Shown in pieces: positions 36,856 through 45,714 of a stretch of 64,000 nucleotides of DNA. Source of the DNA: a virus; IMG/VR virus record IMGVR_UViG_3300023106_000002, positions 31,560 to 95,559 of that record. One strand, given 5' to 3'. Position 1 is the first letter of the stretch; each line of letters opens with the position of its first letter. The notes below the pieces were generated by a model. It was not told the origin of the DNA and did not search any database. It saw only the letters and a program-made list of their open reading frames with translations. A program made the translations under genes and the position numbers.

Positions 36856-38117
36856 ACAAATTGTTTTTGCAGTTCTGAGTACTCGAAGTACTCGATTTTA
36901 CTTTGGTCAAGGTTCTCTGTTGCTGACTTCAACCATATCTCATCTTGTGTACCTCTAGCAACAATAATCCAAACATCATTCTCATGTCCTGGTCTAAAGC
37001 GAATACCTCTACCAATTCTTTGTAGTAAATTCTTATCTCCTGCTTGTATCTGCCAAAGTACCATACTATCAATGCCCTCAAAATTGTGACCTTCATTGAT
37101 ACTGTTCACACAAGATAATCTGTTAAGATCTCCTCTTTTGAATGCATTGTAATCTACATCTTTAGTCTTTGAATGAAAACGATGAGAACATACTGCTTCA
37201 GCTTGTTCAATTGAACCGCAAAAGAGTAAAGTTCTATCTGTTTCAGGTATCAGATTATGAAGAATGTTTCTTCCTGCTGCTGTTTTGGAAGGAAGATTAT
37301 AAATGAATCGCATTCGCATCATAGTTGTTGCTTGTTTCGCATAACCAAGTTGCTCTTTTTCATCTTTCCACTTCTTATCCAACCATTCATACTTCTTCTT
37401 TTCAGATTGATAGAATGGATTAGCTTTGTTGCCTGAAAGTATGTTGTTTTCAGTACCAAGTTCTGTAAATACCACATTGATTTTATAAGGAGCAACAAAT
37501 CCAAGCTTTACAGCGTCATCAAGTGTAAGTTCATATACAACTTTGCAACCTATAGTTTCAAGAAGTTTAAGTTTACCTTCATCTTTTGGTACAGTTGCAG
37601 TTAAAGCGATAATGTTGTTTATACCATTAAGATTAAAGAAAGTTGCTGACAATTCAGTAATGTTATGACACTCATCGAGAATGGCTGTATTAATAGAGCC
37701 AATTCTTTCTTTTGATGCAGAAGCATAGCATAAACGATTTGTACCTTCATAAAGACTTTCAGCATTCCATTTTTTAAACTCTTCATGCCAATTTTCATCA
37801 CGAAGTTTTTCAGTAGGTACTATAAGAGCATTAGGTAAAAAATTTGATTCTCTGTAAAAGGAAACTAAATCAATTGCCACTTTGCTTTTACCACTACCTG
37901 TAGCCATAGCAACAAGTCCTTTTCCTCCGTTATCAATTACTGCCCACTTTGCTTCTCGTTGTACACGTTCTCTAACAGCATTGACAAACCATATCAGAAG
38001 TTCTTCATCTTCGATATTTAATCGAATATTCTCTACTTCATCAACTACAGTCAATATTGATTTGTTAAGTGTAGTAAGTAAAGAGAGTTGTTCTCTAAGT
38101 TCTTCTTTTGTTTTCAT
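36852..38117 (-). CDS. SF2 DNA/RNA helicase, 421 aa
   Basis: Motif I LVAMATGSGKSKVAIDL, motif II AILDECHNIT, motif III ALTATVPKDEGK, motif V region CVNSINEGHNFEGIDSMVL and motif VI LLQRIGRGIRFRPG are all present in order: an SF2 helicase of the DEAD/DEAH-like UvsW type. Such phage helicases remodel replication forks and recombination intermediates. Part of an ATGA-coupled gene run from 38413 to 34896. Confidence 0.88.
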   Translation of the reverse strand: MKTKEELREQLSLLTTLNKSILTVVDEVENIRLNIEDEELLIWFVNAVRERVQREAKWAVIDNGGKGLVAMATGSGKSKVAIDLVSFYRESNFLPNALIVPTEKLRDENWHEEFKKWNAESLYEGTNRLCYASASKERIGSINTAILDECHNITELSATFFNLNGINNIIALTATVPKDEGKLKLLETIGCKVVYELTLDDAVKLGFVAPYKINVVFTELGTENNILSGNKANPFYQSEKKKYEWLDKKWKDEKEQLGYAKQATTMMRMRFIYNLPSKTAAGRNILHNLIPETDRTLLFCGSIEQAEAVCSHRFHSKTKDVDYNAFKRGDLNRLSCVNSINEGHNFEGIDSMVLWQIQAGDKNLLQRIGRGIRFRPGHENDVWIIVARGTQDEIWLKSATENLDQSKIEYFEYSELQKQFV

Positions 38118-38413
38118 GCTAAATAAAGTTTTGTGTATTGGACACAGATTAAAATTCCTTCAACCTTTTTATGTTGAAACTCTTCGGGTAAATTATCTTT
38201 ACATTCCTGTAAAAATGGATTTGCTTTGTTGTTGATTAAATGCACTGGTATTGTGCCAAATGCATAAACTTGATTGATGATTGCTTCATAAGGCATTGGC
38301 ATAGGATCATCAGGTTCTTCATCAAATACTACTAATGATGGCATGATTGTAAAATCAAATATCGGTTTCGTCACTTTTACTGGTATCAATTTCTTCATGG
38401 TTTTCAATTGCAT
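38114..38413 (-). CDS. Hypothetical protein, up to 99 aa
   Basis: Not recognised. Acidic/proline-rich centre (FDEEPDDPMPMPYEAI). Three starts are possible: 38413 (overlaps polB by 59 bases), 38398 and 38344 (after the polB stop, 76 aa). The upstream A/T-rich context slightly favours the first two. Stop overlaps the SF2 helicase start. Confidence 0.55.
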   Translation of the reverse strand: MQLKTMKKLIPVKVTKPIFDFTIMPSLVVFDEEPDDPMPMPYEAIINQVYAFGTIPVHLINNKANPFLQECKDNLPEEFQHKKVEGILICVQYTKLYLA

Positions 38414-40511
38414 TAATAATTTTTAATGTTTCTCCTATGTAATGAGGATAATATATAAGTTCTCTGATTTCTTCATCAGGTATCATTTGATTTATTGAAG
38501 TACATAACCAACCTTTTTCGACATTCAAATATCGAATACAGCTAAGTTTTGCATCTCTATCAAGTTCTACTAAATCAAGATCAGGATTAGCATCTAATGC
38601 TTTTTTCTTATAACTATCTAATGTTTTCTGAAGTGGTGGCATTTGTTTGATGAGAGTTACACCAGTTCCATGATAATCGATTAACTTAGTCTCTTTATTA
38701 GGAACAGCTTCACCACTTATCACATAACGATTAATTCTCTGCTGCTCAGATTCGCCAATAATCATTCCTTGCTGGTTCGAGATTCGCTCCAAAAGCTTAT
38801 CACTCTTATTGATTTTTGTCCTTTTACAGAAATCATGATAATCAGTATGACTTCTTATAAACTCTTCAACAGGTTTACCATATACAAAGTAAGCTTCTAA
38901 TGCTTTTGCAATGATTAATGATGAAAAGTCTTTATGTAGTTCAAGTTCTCCTGGCTCTGCTTTATAAATGAATGCATCTCCTTTGCGTTTTACATAACCA
39001 TCAGGTTTTACTGCAATGTAATTGTTAACATTTGCAATAATCATCTTATCATAAAAAGCTTCTTCAAGAATAAGTCCTGTTAAAGCTTCCCATCTCCTGC
39101 ATATACTTCTGAATAAATCTAACTCATCTTTTCTAATTTCAATAGTCATACCATCAGTATTTATCTGTAGCATTCTATGATTAGTAAGTTCTATTGTTAG
39201 AGTTTCAGCAAGCATACATAAAAGTAATTGACCATTGACACATGTTTGTACTACGTATTGAGTATCACATAATGGACTAAATTCACTTCCTCCTTTACCA
39301 TACGTTCCATTACCAGCAAGTTTCAGTGACAGATTCTCAGCAGTTTTCTTTGCATACATTGATCTTTCATCTTTGATTTCAGCATGAACTTCTGAATAAA
39401 CACCTTTTAGATGTTCAGGTTCAAACTTGTAAAGTACTGACATAGAAGGATAATATCCCGCTACATCAATATCAATAATCAAAGTCTTTTCAGTTGGAGT
39501 GTAAACTCCTGAAGTAATTGAACCATGTATTCCACCAACACCAAACTTATATTGAAATCCTTTGTAAATAATATTAAGTGATTGTTCACGTAAAGGAATT
39601 CCTTTCTTACTTGTTTTAATATAAGTATAAGGTACAAGTGGTTGAATAGCTTCCATTGGAAGTCCACCAAATACACCTGCAATTTCCGTGATAACTTTAC
39701 TTTTGAACCAAGATTCAATACGTTTGAAAGGTTCTTCACGAAATGAAATAAATGGTAGAATAATACTACCAATATCAATGCTTTCTCGTTTTGTATTCCT
39801 AACTACTTTACGTGTACCACCTGATTCTTTCTCTACTAAGTCATAGACTAAGTGTTGTCCTCCCTTTGCTATAATCTTACTAATAAAGATATGCTCACCA
39901 ACCTTTACATCATTGAAGTTTGTAAAATCAATACCATATTTAGGAGTGAGTATTTCTCTAAGTTCAATAGCAGGAAGAGTTTTATGAAAGAGTTTTTCAG
40001 TTGCATCACAGTCATTATGACAGTAATCAATAACTTCTAATTGCTGTTCACGAGTAAGAAAGGTTCCAACTGGATGAGGAAGTTCTCGAATATTGTTCAA
40101 TTTTAGATTGAATTCAAGTAACTTTAAGGAAGTCATTTTTGCCTTGTTATCGAAGTGATTAATCTTTAAGAGATCATGCTGCCTTCGTAACGATTCTTTC
40201 TGTTGAAAGAAACCTTTTGAGTTAATTCGTTTGTCACCAAACTTAAATAATGCAGCAGTAACTTTACTACCTCTCAAGTTCATGCATTTTGTAACTAGAT
40301 AACTGATTACTGGATCATCATAAAAGAGATTGTTATACCCTATCATGTTTCCAACTTTATCTCTTAACCATATTACAAATGGTATTCTTTCATCAATAGT
40401 TTCGCTTATTTCAAATTTATAACGCTGTCCTGTAAAGGGGTTCTTTGCACATATCAACCAAAAGTTAGGATAGCTTTCAGTATCATATATGTATGCTGTT
40501 TCCTTATCCAT
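38355..40511 (-). CDS. Family B DNA polymerase, 718 aa
   Basis: Exonuclease motif I YDTESYP at residues 9-15, IGYNNLFYDDPV (ExoII region), polymerase motif A IIDIDVAGYYPSM (about residue 345), motif B KLAGNGTYGKGGS (about 395) and motif C QINTDGMTIEI (about 450, NTDG in place of YxDTD). These identify the phage replicase as family B, one of the two polymerase types found in crAss-like phages. No terminal-protein domain is obvious. A host-type -7 element lies just upstream at 40543-40550. Confidence 0.9.
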   Translation of the reverse strand: MDKETAYIYDTESYPNFWLICAKNPFTGQRYKFEISETIDERIPFVIWLRDKVGNMIGYNNLFYDDPVISYLVTKCMNLRGSKVTAALFKFGDKRINSKGFFQQKESLRRQHDLLKINHFDNKAKMTSLKLLEFNLKLNNIRELPHPVGTFLTREQQLEVIDYCHNDCDATEKLFHKTLPAIELREILTPKYGIDFTNFNDVKVGEHIFISKIIAKGGQHLVYDLVEKESGGTRKVVRNTKRESIDIGSIILPFISFREEPFKRIESWFKSKVITEIAGVFGGLPMEAIQPLVPYTYIKTSKKGIPLREQSLNIIYKGFQYKFGVGGIHGSITSGVYTPTEKTLIIDIDVAGYYPSMSVLYKFEPEHLKGVYSEVHAEIKDERSMYAKKTAENLSLKLAGNGTYGKGGSEFSPLCDTQYVVQTCVNGQLLLCMLAETLTIELTNHRMLQINTDGMTIEIRKDELDLFRSICRRWEALTGLILEEAFYDKMIIANVNNYIAVKPDGYVKRKGDAFIYKAEPGELELHKDFSSLIIAKALEAYFVYGKPVEEFIRSHTDYHDFCKRTKINKSDKLLERISNQQGMIIGESEQQRINRYVISGEAVPNKETKLIDYHGTGVTLIKQMPPLQKTLDSYKKKALDANPDLDLVELDRDAKLSCIRYLNVEKGWLCTSINQMIPDEEIRELIYYPHYIGETLKIINAIENHEEIDTSKSDETDI

Positions 40512-40542
40512 ATCATTGATTGCTGGTTAAAAATTGGGTTTT

Positions 40543-40550
40543 CAAATATA
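40543..40550 (-). promoter_or_regulatory. Bacteroidota-type -7 element upstream of polB
   Basis: On the minus strand the sequence reads CGTATATTTGAAAACC; TATATTTG matches the TAnnTTTG -7 box of the Bacteroidota primary sigma factor. Its -33 TTG box is not clear. Transcription from here would leave a 5' leader of roughly 25 bases before the polB ATG. The same CGTATATTTGA core occurs at 46699-46709. Confidence 0.55.
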
Positions 40551-40583
40551 CGAAAAATTGTAATAGCTTTTTAAGAAAATCGA

Positions 40584-40853
40584 TTATTTATTAATTTCGA
40601 TCTTAGAAATCACAATGTTATTGAACATCCTATCACCTTTTATCGATCCTGCCCATCTGAAATAGATAGTAACTAAATCTCCTTCATTAAGTTCTACCTT
40701 TATTCGCTTTCTGTTTTCAAAGAATGCAATTTGACCATCAGCTTTCTCTACACCAATAGTGCTCTTTCTGAAGGGAGTCTTATTGGGTCTTTCAATAGTT
40801 ACAGGTTCTCCAATATGAATTACTTTACCTTCAAATTTGTCTTCGTTTGTCAT
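40584..40853 (-). CDS. OB-fold single-strand-binding-like protein (DUF3127-like), 89 aa
   Basis: The sequence FEGKVIHIGEPVTIERPNKTPFRKSTIGVE...DLVTIYFRWAGSIKG...FNNIVISKIE has the strand order of DUF3127, a small OB-fold domain of Bacteroidota that resembles ssDNA-binding proteins. Placed between PolB and the Dda-like helicase, it is a candidate phage SSB; it lacks an acidic tail. Confidence 0.65.
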   Translation of the reverse strand: MTNEDKFEGKVIHIGEPVTIERPNKTPFRKSTIGVEKADGQIAFFENRKRIKVELNEGDLVTIYFRWAGSIKGDRMFNNIVISKIEINK

Positions 40854-40857
40854 GTTT

Positions 40858-42201
40858 TTAAACGTTATATAAAATTAATAAATCTTCTGAGCGTGTTACT
40901 CCAGTATATATCAAACTCATCTTATCTTCCATATCAGGATTCAAATTAAGATTCCCAACATTCAAAATAGTTTGTCTATATGTAGAGCCTTGTGCTTTGT
41001 GTACTGTAAGTGCATGATTATATTTAATCTTTGCAAACTTAGATAGGAACTTGCTCTTAGTATCCCATTTTAGTTTACCTTTACTACAGTTCCCTGCCAT
41101 GATTCGAGACAATGCTGTCAACTGTTTTTCAGAGTCTTCATGAATAACAAATACACCTTTCCATGTTAAATTACCATCTCCCCATTCATCAACTTGTTCT
41201 CCGTTAATAACATAGCATTTAATACTGGTTTTCTGCACATTATATGCTCCTCCTATATCTTCTAATACTACATGAAATGGTACTTGTTCAATGTTTAAGG
41301 TATCGACTTTAATTTCTTCTGAAGTGTAATATTCTCCATAATGCGCATCAAAGATTAAACTCTCTCCAAGTTCTACCTTAGCAGGTTGACCATAAATTAA
41401 GTTTCGTACTTGTGAATTAATATCATTGACATCTGCATTAGTCCATGCTAAATACTTCAATTCATCACTACCATTTATAGCAGCAAGTTCTCGAACTATT
41501 CTCGATTCATCCATTGTATATACAAATCCTTTACCTTCTATCATGCGAGACTGATACTCCCATATTGCTGATAGATTTCTACTCAATGTAATAATAGGAT
41601 TTCCCGCACCTTGTCTAATAATTTCAGTAAGTTCTACAGTTGGATATTCTTCCCACTCTATTGCTTCTTCATTGTCATTCCATGCTACAGGCACACCTCT
41701 GAATACTGATCTTACTGATTCATTGACAGGTAATGCTTGTTTATCATCTCCTACAAAGATTACTTTAACTCTAAAACGAGTTGCATACTTTTCAATTTCA
41801 CCAAGCATAACTACACCAATCATTGAACATTCATCAATAACAAGATATTTTACTCCTTGTAATGGTGGATTTCTTTCATTAAATGTTGGTTCAAATGTCT
41901 CAACTCCTGTTTTCTTATCAATACGTTTACTGTATTTCAATCCTTTATGGATTGTGATAAGGTCAATGTTACTCGCTTTAGTATGAATCTTTCCAGCTAA
42001 TACACCAACTGCTTTGTTTGTGGGTGCTGAAATATAAAATTTCTTATTACCCATTCCTTTGTTTAGTAGCTTTCTCAGTAATTCATCAAGCAACCATGTT
42101 TTACCTACTCCTGCACTACCTTTTAAGACTGCTCTATCAGAAGTTTCCAATATATTGAGCAGTTCTTCTAACTTCTCTTCTTGATGTGCTGTTAAACTCA
42201 T
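40858..42201 (-). CDS. SF1B Dda/RecD-like DNA helicase, 447 aa
   Basis: Motif I LKGSAGVGKTWLLDEL, motif II LVIDECSMIG, motif III VFVGDDKQALPV, and C-terminal NHALTVHKAQGSTYRQ plus LIYTGVTRSEDLLIL place it with Dda/RecD2-like 5'-3' helicases. The start is ATG 42201 (MSLTAHQEEKLEELL); the longer frame to 42261 would begin inside the terminator hairpin of the previous unit and adds residues without domain character. Confidence 0.88.
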   Translation of the reverse strand: MSLTAHQEEKLEELLNILETSDRAVLKGSAGVGKTWLLDELLRKLLNKGMGNKKFYISAPTNKAVGVLAGKIHTKASNIDLITIHKGLKYSKRIDKKTGVETFEPTFNERNPPLQGVKYLVIDECSMIGVVMLGEIEKYATRFRVKVIFVGDDKQALPVNESVRSVFRGVPVAWNDNEEAIEWEEYPTVELTEIIRQGAGNPIITLSRNLSAIWEYQSRMIEGKGFVYTMDESRIVRELAAINGSDELKYLAWTNADVNDINSQVRNLIYGQPAKVELGESLIFDAHYGEYYTSEEIKVDTLNIEQVPFHVVLEDIGGAYNVQKTSIKCYVINGEQVDEWGDGNLTWKGVFVIHEDSEKQLTALSRIMAGNCSKGKLKWDTKSKFLSKFAKIKYNHALTVHKAQGSTYRQTILNVGNLNLNPDMEDKMSLIYTGVTRSEDLLILYNV

Positions 42202-42233
42202 ATCTAATTTTGTTCTGTTACTACTTAAAAAAG

Positions 42234-42270
42234 AAACACAAAGTGAAGTAAAAATCTTCACTTTGTGTTT
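42234..42270. terminator. Strong 15-bp hairpin terminator
   Basis: A perfect 15-bp stem (42234-42248 with 42256-42270, AAACACAAAGTGAAG and its complement) with a 7-base loop, just after the 42296-42934 gene. It separates that gene from the helicase. Confidence 0.82.
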
Positions 42271-42295
42271 AATTTAATTATCGGTCTTTAATGAA

Positions 42296-42934
42296 TTAGA
42301 TCACTACCTGACCAGTTGCTTCCAACTCAGCTTTCAAGTTAGCAGACATGTACACATCTTCTGCATCAGCAGTACGCGCATCAATGTCTCCTTTGGCAAC
42401 TTTTGAAAAATAAGTTTGACGGTATTGGATTTTTCCGTTGTTGTCCAAAATCAGTTTGCCTCGCAAATCAGCAACATCATGTTTCTCTGAATATCTCACA
42501 GCTTGTCTGTCACCAATGCCATCAAGTGTAGTGATACCATTTGCAACAGCATACTTCTGATCGCTGGTCAATACTGGTTTGTTTGACAACACTTTGTAAA
42601 TGGTTGCATTTGGAAACTTGGTCAACTGTTCTTTCACCGCATCAACTGCTGTACCCAATGGCACATCAATCCATGCAACTCTTGTTTCAGTTGCTAAAAA
42701 TTCCTGTTCTGCGAAACCGAAGTCTTCTGTTGCGAAGATGTTATCCTGCATATCGTTGCTTACAGACTTTGACGGGTAGAAACTTTTCGTTTCTATAGTC
42801 TGTTTAATTTCAGCCGATTCAGTACCTTCTTTCTGCCAATCACTTTTGTAAACTCTTGTGATTTCCAAAGCGCCTTTTGTTGACTCCTGACGAACTCTAT
42901 CATTCGTTTGTGTCGTTGTGTTTAATGTTTCCAT
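42296..42934 (-). CDS. Unknown, probably highly expressed protein, 212 aa
   Basis: Not recognised. Hydrophilic alpha/beta protein with no Cys; starts METLNTTTQTNDRVRQ and ends ATGQVVI. Codon use is visibly richer in G/C than the surrounding genes, it stands alone between a 540-base non-coding region and a very strong terminator, and it precedes the replication helicases. These are signs of an individually regulated, abundant protein such as a DNA-binding factor (inference). Confidence 0.65.
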   Translation of the reverse strand: METLNTTTQTNDRVRQESTKGALEITRVYKSDWQKEGTESAEIKQTIETKSFYPSKSVSNDMQDNIFATEDFGFAEQEFLATETRVAWIDVPLGTAVDAVKEQLTKFPNATIYKVLSNKPVLTSDQKYAVANGITTLDGIGDRQAVRYSEKHDVADLRGKLILDNNGKIQYRQTYFSKVAKGDIDARTADAEDVYMSANLKAELEATGQVVI

Positions 42935-42939
42935 TTCGT

Positions 42940-43470
42940 GTGTAAATTAGATTGTAAAATAAATGATTTAAAAAATGAGATTAAGGAACTTACCAACACT
43001 TAACCTCGCAATTTCCCGGATTTAGACATCATGATTACAACATATTAAAACTTAATTTAAATGCCATTCTCACTCTATCAATGAACGTGTAAGTTTTGAT
43101 TTTATTGTTTGAGAACATTAAGTTCTCTAAGACCTCGTGAATATACCCACTAACATATAGGTTGCTCTTCAAACCTCGCTGTTAAAGATTGCTATCTCTT
43201 ACCTCTCTAGCCAATTTCATAGTGAGAAGGATTCGGTAAAGTAATTCACGCACAGTATAAACTCGACAATCTAGTTCGCATACTATATATTGAGTCTTTG
43301 ATTATGAGTGAAAATATTTATAAAAGTTTTATATCATTTCAAAACAGTGAATCTACTAGCTACTTTATAGCAGTCTTGAATACAATAGCGCAGAGTTTAA
43401 TTTAAAGTGTATTTTATAAGGAATAGTGTGCAAGTTAAATCATGGACTGATAAACTCTTGCACACTTAAT
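42940..43470. other. Gene-free intergenic region with long-range inverted repeats
   Basis: No credible ORF in about 530 bases. Contains TTCTCACT (43067-43074) complementary to AGTGAGAA (43221-43228), CGTGAAT (43136-43142) complementary to ATTCACG (43244-43250), a GAGAAC/GTTCTC hairpin at 43111-43127, and a 10-bp stem at 43425-43466. It may be a structured leader of the downstream leftward gene or a non-coding RNA. No tRNA-like T-arm was found. Confidence 0.4.
43425..43466. terminator. Stem-loop after the 43483 gene
   Basis: A 10-bp perfect stem (AGTGTGCAAG at 43425-43434 and CTTGCACACT at 43457-43466) with a 22-base loop, 17 bases past the stop of the leftward gene. Its minus-strand tail (ATTCCTTATAAAATAC) is only moderately T-rich, so a processing or structural role is also possible. 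Confidence 0.55.
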
Positions 43471-43482
43471 TCCAGTTTCGAG

Positions 43483-43950
43483 TTAGTTACTCGTAATTTG
43501 TATTGTTAATAAAAGTTCATCATTGACTTCTCGATTGTTTGTAACCCCTAAGATTTTTTGAATAGTGACTCCTAAGTTATCTTTTTCTTTCAGTACTTGA
43601 AATCTGGCAAAATCTTTTTTCCAATCATTTCCTATCTGCCTACCTGAATTATGTATTATTTTCCAAATAACTCCTTTTAAAGAAGCATCAAGATCAGTAA
43701 AGTAAACCGGTATATCTTTTGATTGAGCAAGTTCTATTTCAGTAAGTTGTCCTTTACCTACATATCCTGCAATATCATGAGGTACAACTAATACCATATC
43801 AGCATCTTTTACAAGATTACTATCATAAGGAAACTGATCGTTGTAAAAATATGCATGTATTCCGTTTTGAATGAGTTCTGACTTCAACTTTTGGATGAAG
43901 GCTATATCAGTAAGTAAAGACCTACTGATATAAATCTTCTTCTTTTGCAT
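43483..43950 (-). CDS. Nucleoside 2-deoxyribosyltransferase/TIR-like Rossmann protein, 155 aa
   Basis: The first 95 residues follow the small Rossmann-like pattern of nucleoside deoxyribosyltransferases and related TIR/DUF4406 domains: IYISRSLLTDIAFIQKLKSEL, GIHAYFY, LVKDADMVLVVPHD, then GKGQLTEIELAQSKDIPVYF, where the Glu after GQL is the likely catalytic position. It could act on nucleosides or NAD-type substrates. Ends in NDELLLTIQITSN, one of four similar C termini in this arm. Function is unproven. Confidence 0.5.
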   Translation of the reverse strand: MQKKKIYISRSLLTDIAFIQKLKSELIQNGIHAYFYNDQFPYDSNLVKDADMVLVVPHDIAGYVGKGQLTEIELAQSKDIPVYFTDLDASLKGVIWKIIHNSGRQIGNDWKKDFARFQVLKEKDNLGVTIQKILGVTNNREVNDELLLTIQITSN

Positions 43951-44267
43951 TAGACAGTAGCTTTAGCTTCTTCGGTAAAATAAGTCAGCTTGGTGCGCTC
44001 TGCGATTTCAAGCTTCTTTTTAGCGAGTTCGATTTCGATGTCAATAGATTGATAATCATCAACCCATGTTTTGACAGCACCATCTTTTTTTAATGCTTCG
44101 AGATCGAGTTCTTCAAGCTTTTCTTTCTTGATTTCCAACTCGTCAACTTTACCTGACAGGTTGTTAATCAGAATGTCTTGTTCACGAGCAAGTGCTTTAC
44201 CTACACGTTCAACTGCTTTTTTGTCTTTTGACTCTTTATCGAGTCCCAATAGTGTTAAAATTTTCAT
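43950..44267 (-). CDS. Coiled-coil protein, 105 aa
   Basis: Almost entirely charged helix with heptad character (VDELEIKKEKLEELDLEALKK; IDIEIELAKKKLEIAERTK). No family recognised. Higher G/C codon use than neighbours suggests good expression. Its stop overlaps the ATG of the 43483 gene by one base. Confidence 0.6.
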   Translation of the reverse strand: MKILTLLGLDKESKDKKAVERVGKALAREQDILINNLSGKVDELEIKKEKLEELDLEALKKDGAVKTWVDDYQSIDIEIELAKKKLEIAERTKLTYFTEEAKATV

Positions 44268-44271
44268 AGTG

Positions 44272-44862
44272 TTATATATTGATAATTAGTAAAAGTTCTT
44301 GTTCTTTGAGATAATCTAATCTCTTCTGTATTTCTTCAACAGGAAATGTATTACCTCTTTTCCCTAATCCTGCTGGAATACTGTATCTGAAAGCATGTCT
44401 TTCAAAGTCTCCTGTTAATACATCAACTTTATGTTGCCATGTACCAAGTCTTTTTTCATAATCTTGATGAACTTTGATACCATTTTCTCTAATTTCATCG
44501 ACAGGTATAATGCCGTATTGTGAATTCTTTATCATTCTTAATGCTGCTTTTTCCATCTTTATTTGATCTGATGATATTAATCCTCTTTCTGCAGCGAGAT
44601 TATAAGTTTTAATCATTTTACCTATTACAGTACTTGATATTCTATCATGAATAGTAATAAATTGATATGCTTCTATTTGAAGATTTTCTTCCAATTTATC
44701 AGTAGTTATAGTATATACTGTATCTAACTCAGTGATTGCTTTATATTGTCTATTGGACTGTTCAGTTAACATGGTAACATTGCCTAAAGTATTATAAAGC
44801 CATTTAAACTTATTTAGTTCGTATTTTACACAATGTTCATCCATTAATTTTGATAGTTTCAT
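44272..44862 (-). CDS. Hypothetical protein with ELLLIINI C terminus, 196 aa
   Basis: Not recognised. Mainly helical; a QYGIIPVDEIRENGIKVHQDYEKR segment in the middle; ends in QELLLIINI, similar to the ends of three other leftward-arm proteins. Preceded on its 5' side by a terminator-type hairpin (44886-44925). Confidence 0.55.
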   Translation of the reverse strand: MKLSKLMDEHCVKYELNKFKWLYNTLGNVTMLTEQSNRQYKAITELDTVYTITTDKLEENLQIEAYQFITIHDRISSTVIGKMIKTYNLAAERGLISSDQIKMEKAALRMIKNSQYGIIPVDEIRENGIKVHQDYEKRLGTWQHKVDVLTGDFERHAFRYSIPAGLGKRGNTFPVEEIQKRLDYLKEQELLLIINI

Positions 44863-44885
44863 AGTTTTTGATCGATTTAAAAATA

Positions 44886-44925
44886 GATGGATGAATACTT
44901 TATCACAAGGTTTCTATCATCCATC
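44886..44925 (-). terminator. Intrinsic terminator (leftward)
   Basis: 9-bp stem GATGGATGA (44886-44894) and TCATCCATC (44917-44925) with a 22-base loop; on the minus strand the stem is followed by TATTTTTAAA. It lies after the stop of the 44965-45213 gene. Confidence 0.65.
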
Positions 44926-44964
44926 CTATCCTTTGTTAATAACCTCAACTTCATCAACAACATA

Positions 44965-45213
44965 TTATAGGGTGTGTTGTCCTTTAAGTCGTTCTAAGTC
45001 TTTTTTGAGTAATGCAAGTTGTGTTTCGGTTTCTTTAACTTCCTGCTCACGTTTTTCAATCAGTAAACGATGTAATTCAAATACAATGTTCGTTTGTTCT
45101 TCTACAGCATATCCTGTTGTGATAGCTTGCAATGTGTTCGATGCTTGAAGCAATCCTACTTCACTTTGTGATGGATTTACCATACTCCAAAGTATTTTCT
45201 GTATTCTGTTCAT
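44965..45213 (-). CDS. Small coiled-coil protein, 82 aa
   Basis: The C-terminal half is a heptad coil (LLIEKREQEVKETETQLALLKKDLERLK). No recognised family. Lies downstream of a structured leader (45254-45288 hairpin) and of the promoter-like repeat at 45414-45432, as a single-gene unit closed by its own terminator. Confidence 0.6.
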   Translation of the reverse strand: MNRIQKILWSMVNPSQSEVGLLQASNTLQAITTGYAVEEQTNIVFELHRLLIEKREQEVKETETQLALLKKDLERLKGQHTL

Positions 45214-45253
45214 AATAATAAAGGTTTTAAAACGCTGGTTAATCAGTACTCGC

Positions 45254-45288
45254 AGAGTGATGCTAAATGTTCAGAAAAACATCACTCT
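45254..45288. other. Leader hairpin upstream of the 44965-45213 gene
   Basis: 9-bp stem AGAGTGATG (45254-45262)/CATCACTCT (45280-45288) with a 17-base loop in the 200-base gap between the promoter-like repeat at 45414 and the ATG at 45213. Suggests a structured 5' leader; no ORF is seen in this gap. Confidence 0.45.
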
Positions 45289-45413
45289 TTCGAATACCTT
45301 TGCACTCCTTTCAGAAGTTTTCTTTATGTGTTGTGAGTTCGTTGAGTAATCAATTGATTTGCTATTAACAAATAACCAATAAAAATTAAAGAAACATCTG
45401 TTATCATGCTCCA

Positions 45414-45432
45414 AATTAGTGAGGGTTTTGAG
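45414..45432 (-). promoter_or_regulatory. Promoter-like repeat copy 1
   Basis: Plus-strand AATTAGTGAGGGTTTTGAG, identical over 19 bases to the copies at 51158 and 54730. On the minus strand it reads CTCAAAACCCTCACTAATT and points toward the coiled-coil gene starting at 45213. Confidence 0.6.
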
Positions 45433-45462
45433 CCGAGGCAATCACATAAAAAACAAAAGTAA

Positions 45463-45696
45463 TCAATTACGATTGTTTTTTATAGCTTTTGATGTTTCAT
45501 ACTGTTTATTTAACATTTGCTTGTATTCTTTCGTATCTCTATTAATAAGGGATATAAAGACAAAGCCAAGTATTGCAGCAGAAAGAAATGCTAACAATCT
45601 AAACATCCAATCTTTCCTAACATCCTTACTAAATTCTCCAAATATAGCAACAAGTATCATCCATACCATCACTACTCCGCATACTACTGTATCCAT
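45463..45696 (-). CDS. Small membrane protein, 77 aa
   Basis: Two hydrophobic helices (about residues 4-20, VVCGVVMVWMILVAIFG, and 33-51, LAFLSAAILGFVFISLI) with a short charged loop and a basic C-terminal tail. Unknown function; follows the lipoprotein gene. Confidence 0.55.
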   Translation of the reverse strand: MDTVVCGVVMVWMILVAIFGEFSKDVRKDWMFRLLAFLSAAILGFVFISLINRDTKEYKQMLNKQYETSKAIKNNRN

Positions 45697-45714
45697 ATTA
45701 TATGGTTTTAAGGT

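Noticed and set aside
42202-42261. N-terminal extension of the Dda-like helicase
   Set aside because: It would start inside the 15-bp terminator hairpin; the ATG at 42201 begins the recognisable domain.
42950-43480. tRNA genes in long intergenic regions
   Set aside because: No cloverleaf with a GGTTCGAxTCC-type T-arm could be found on either strand here or at 51.2, 52.8 or 55.4 kb.
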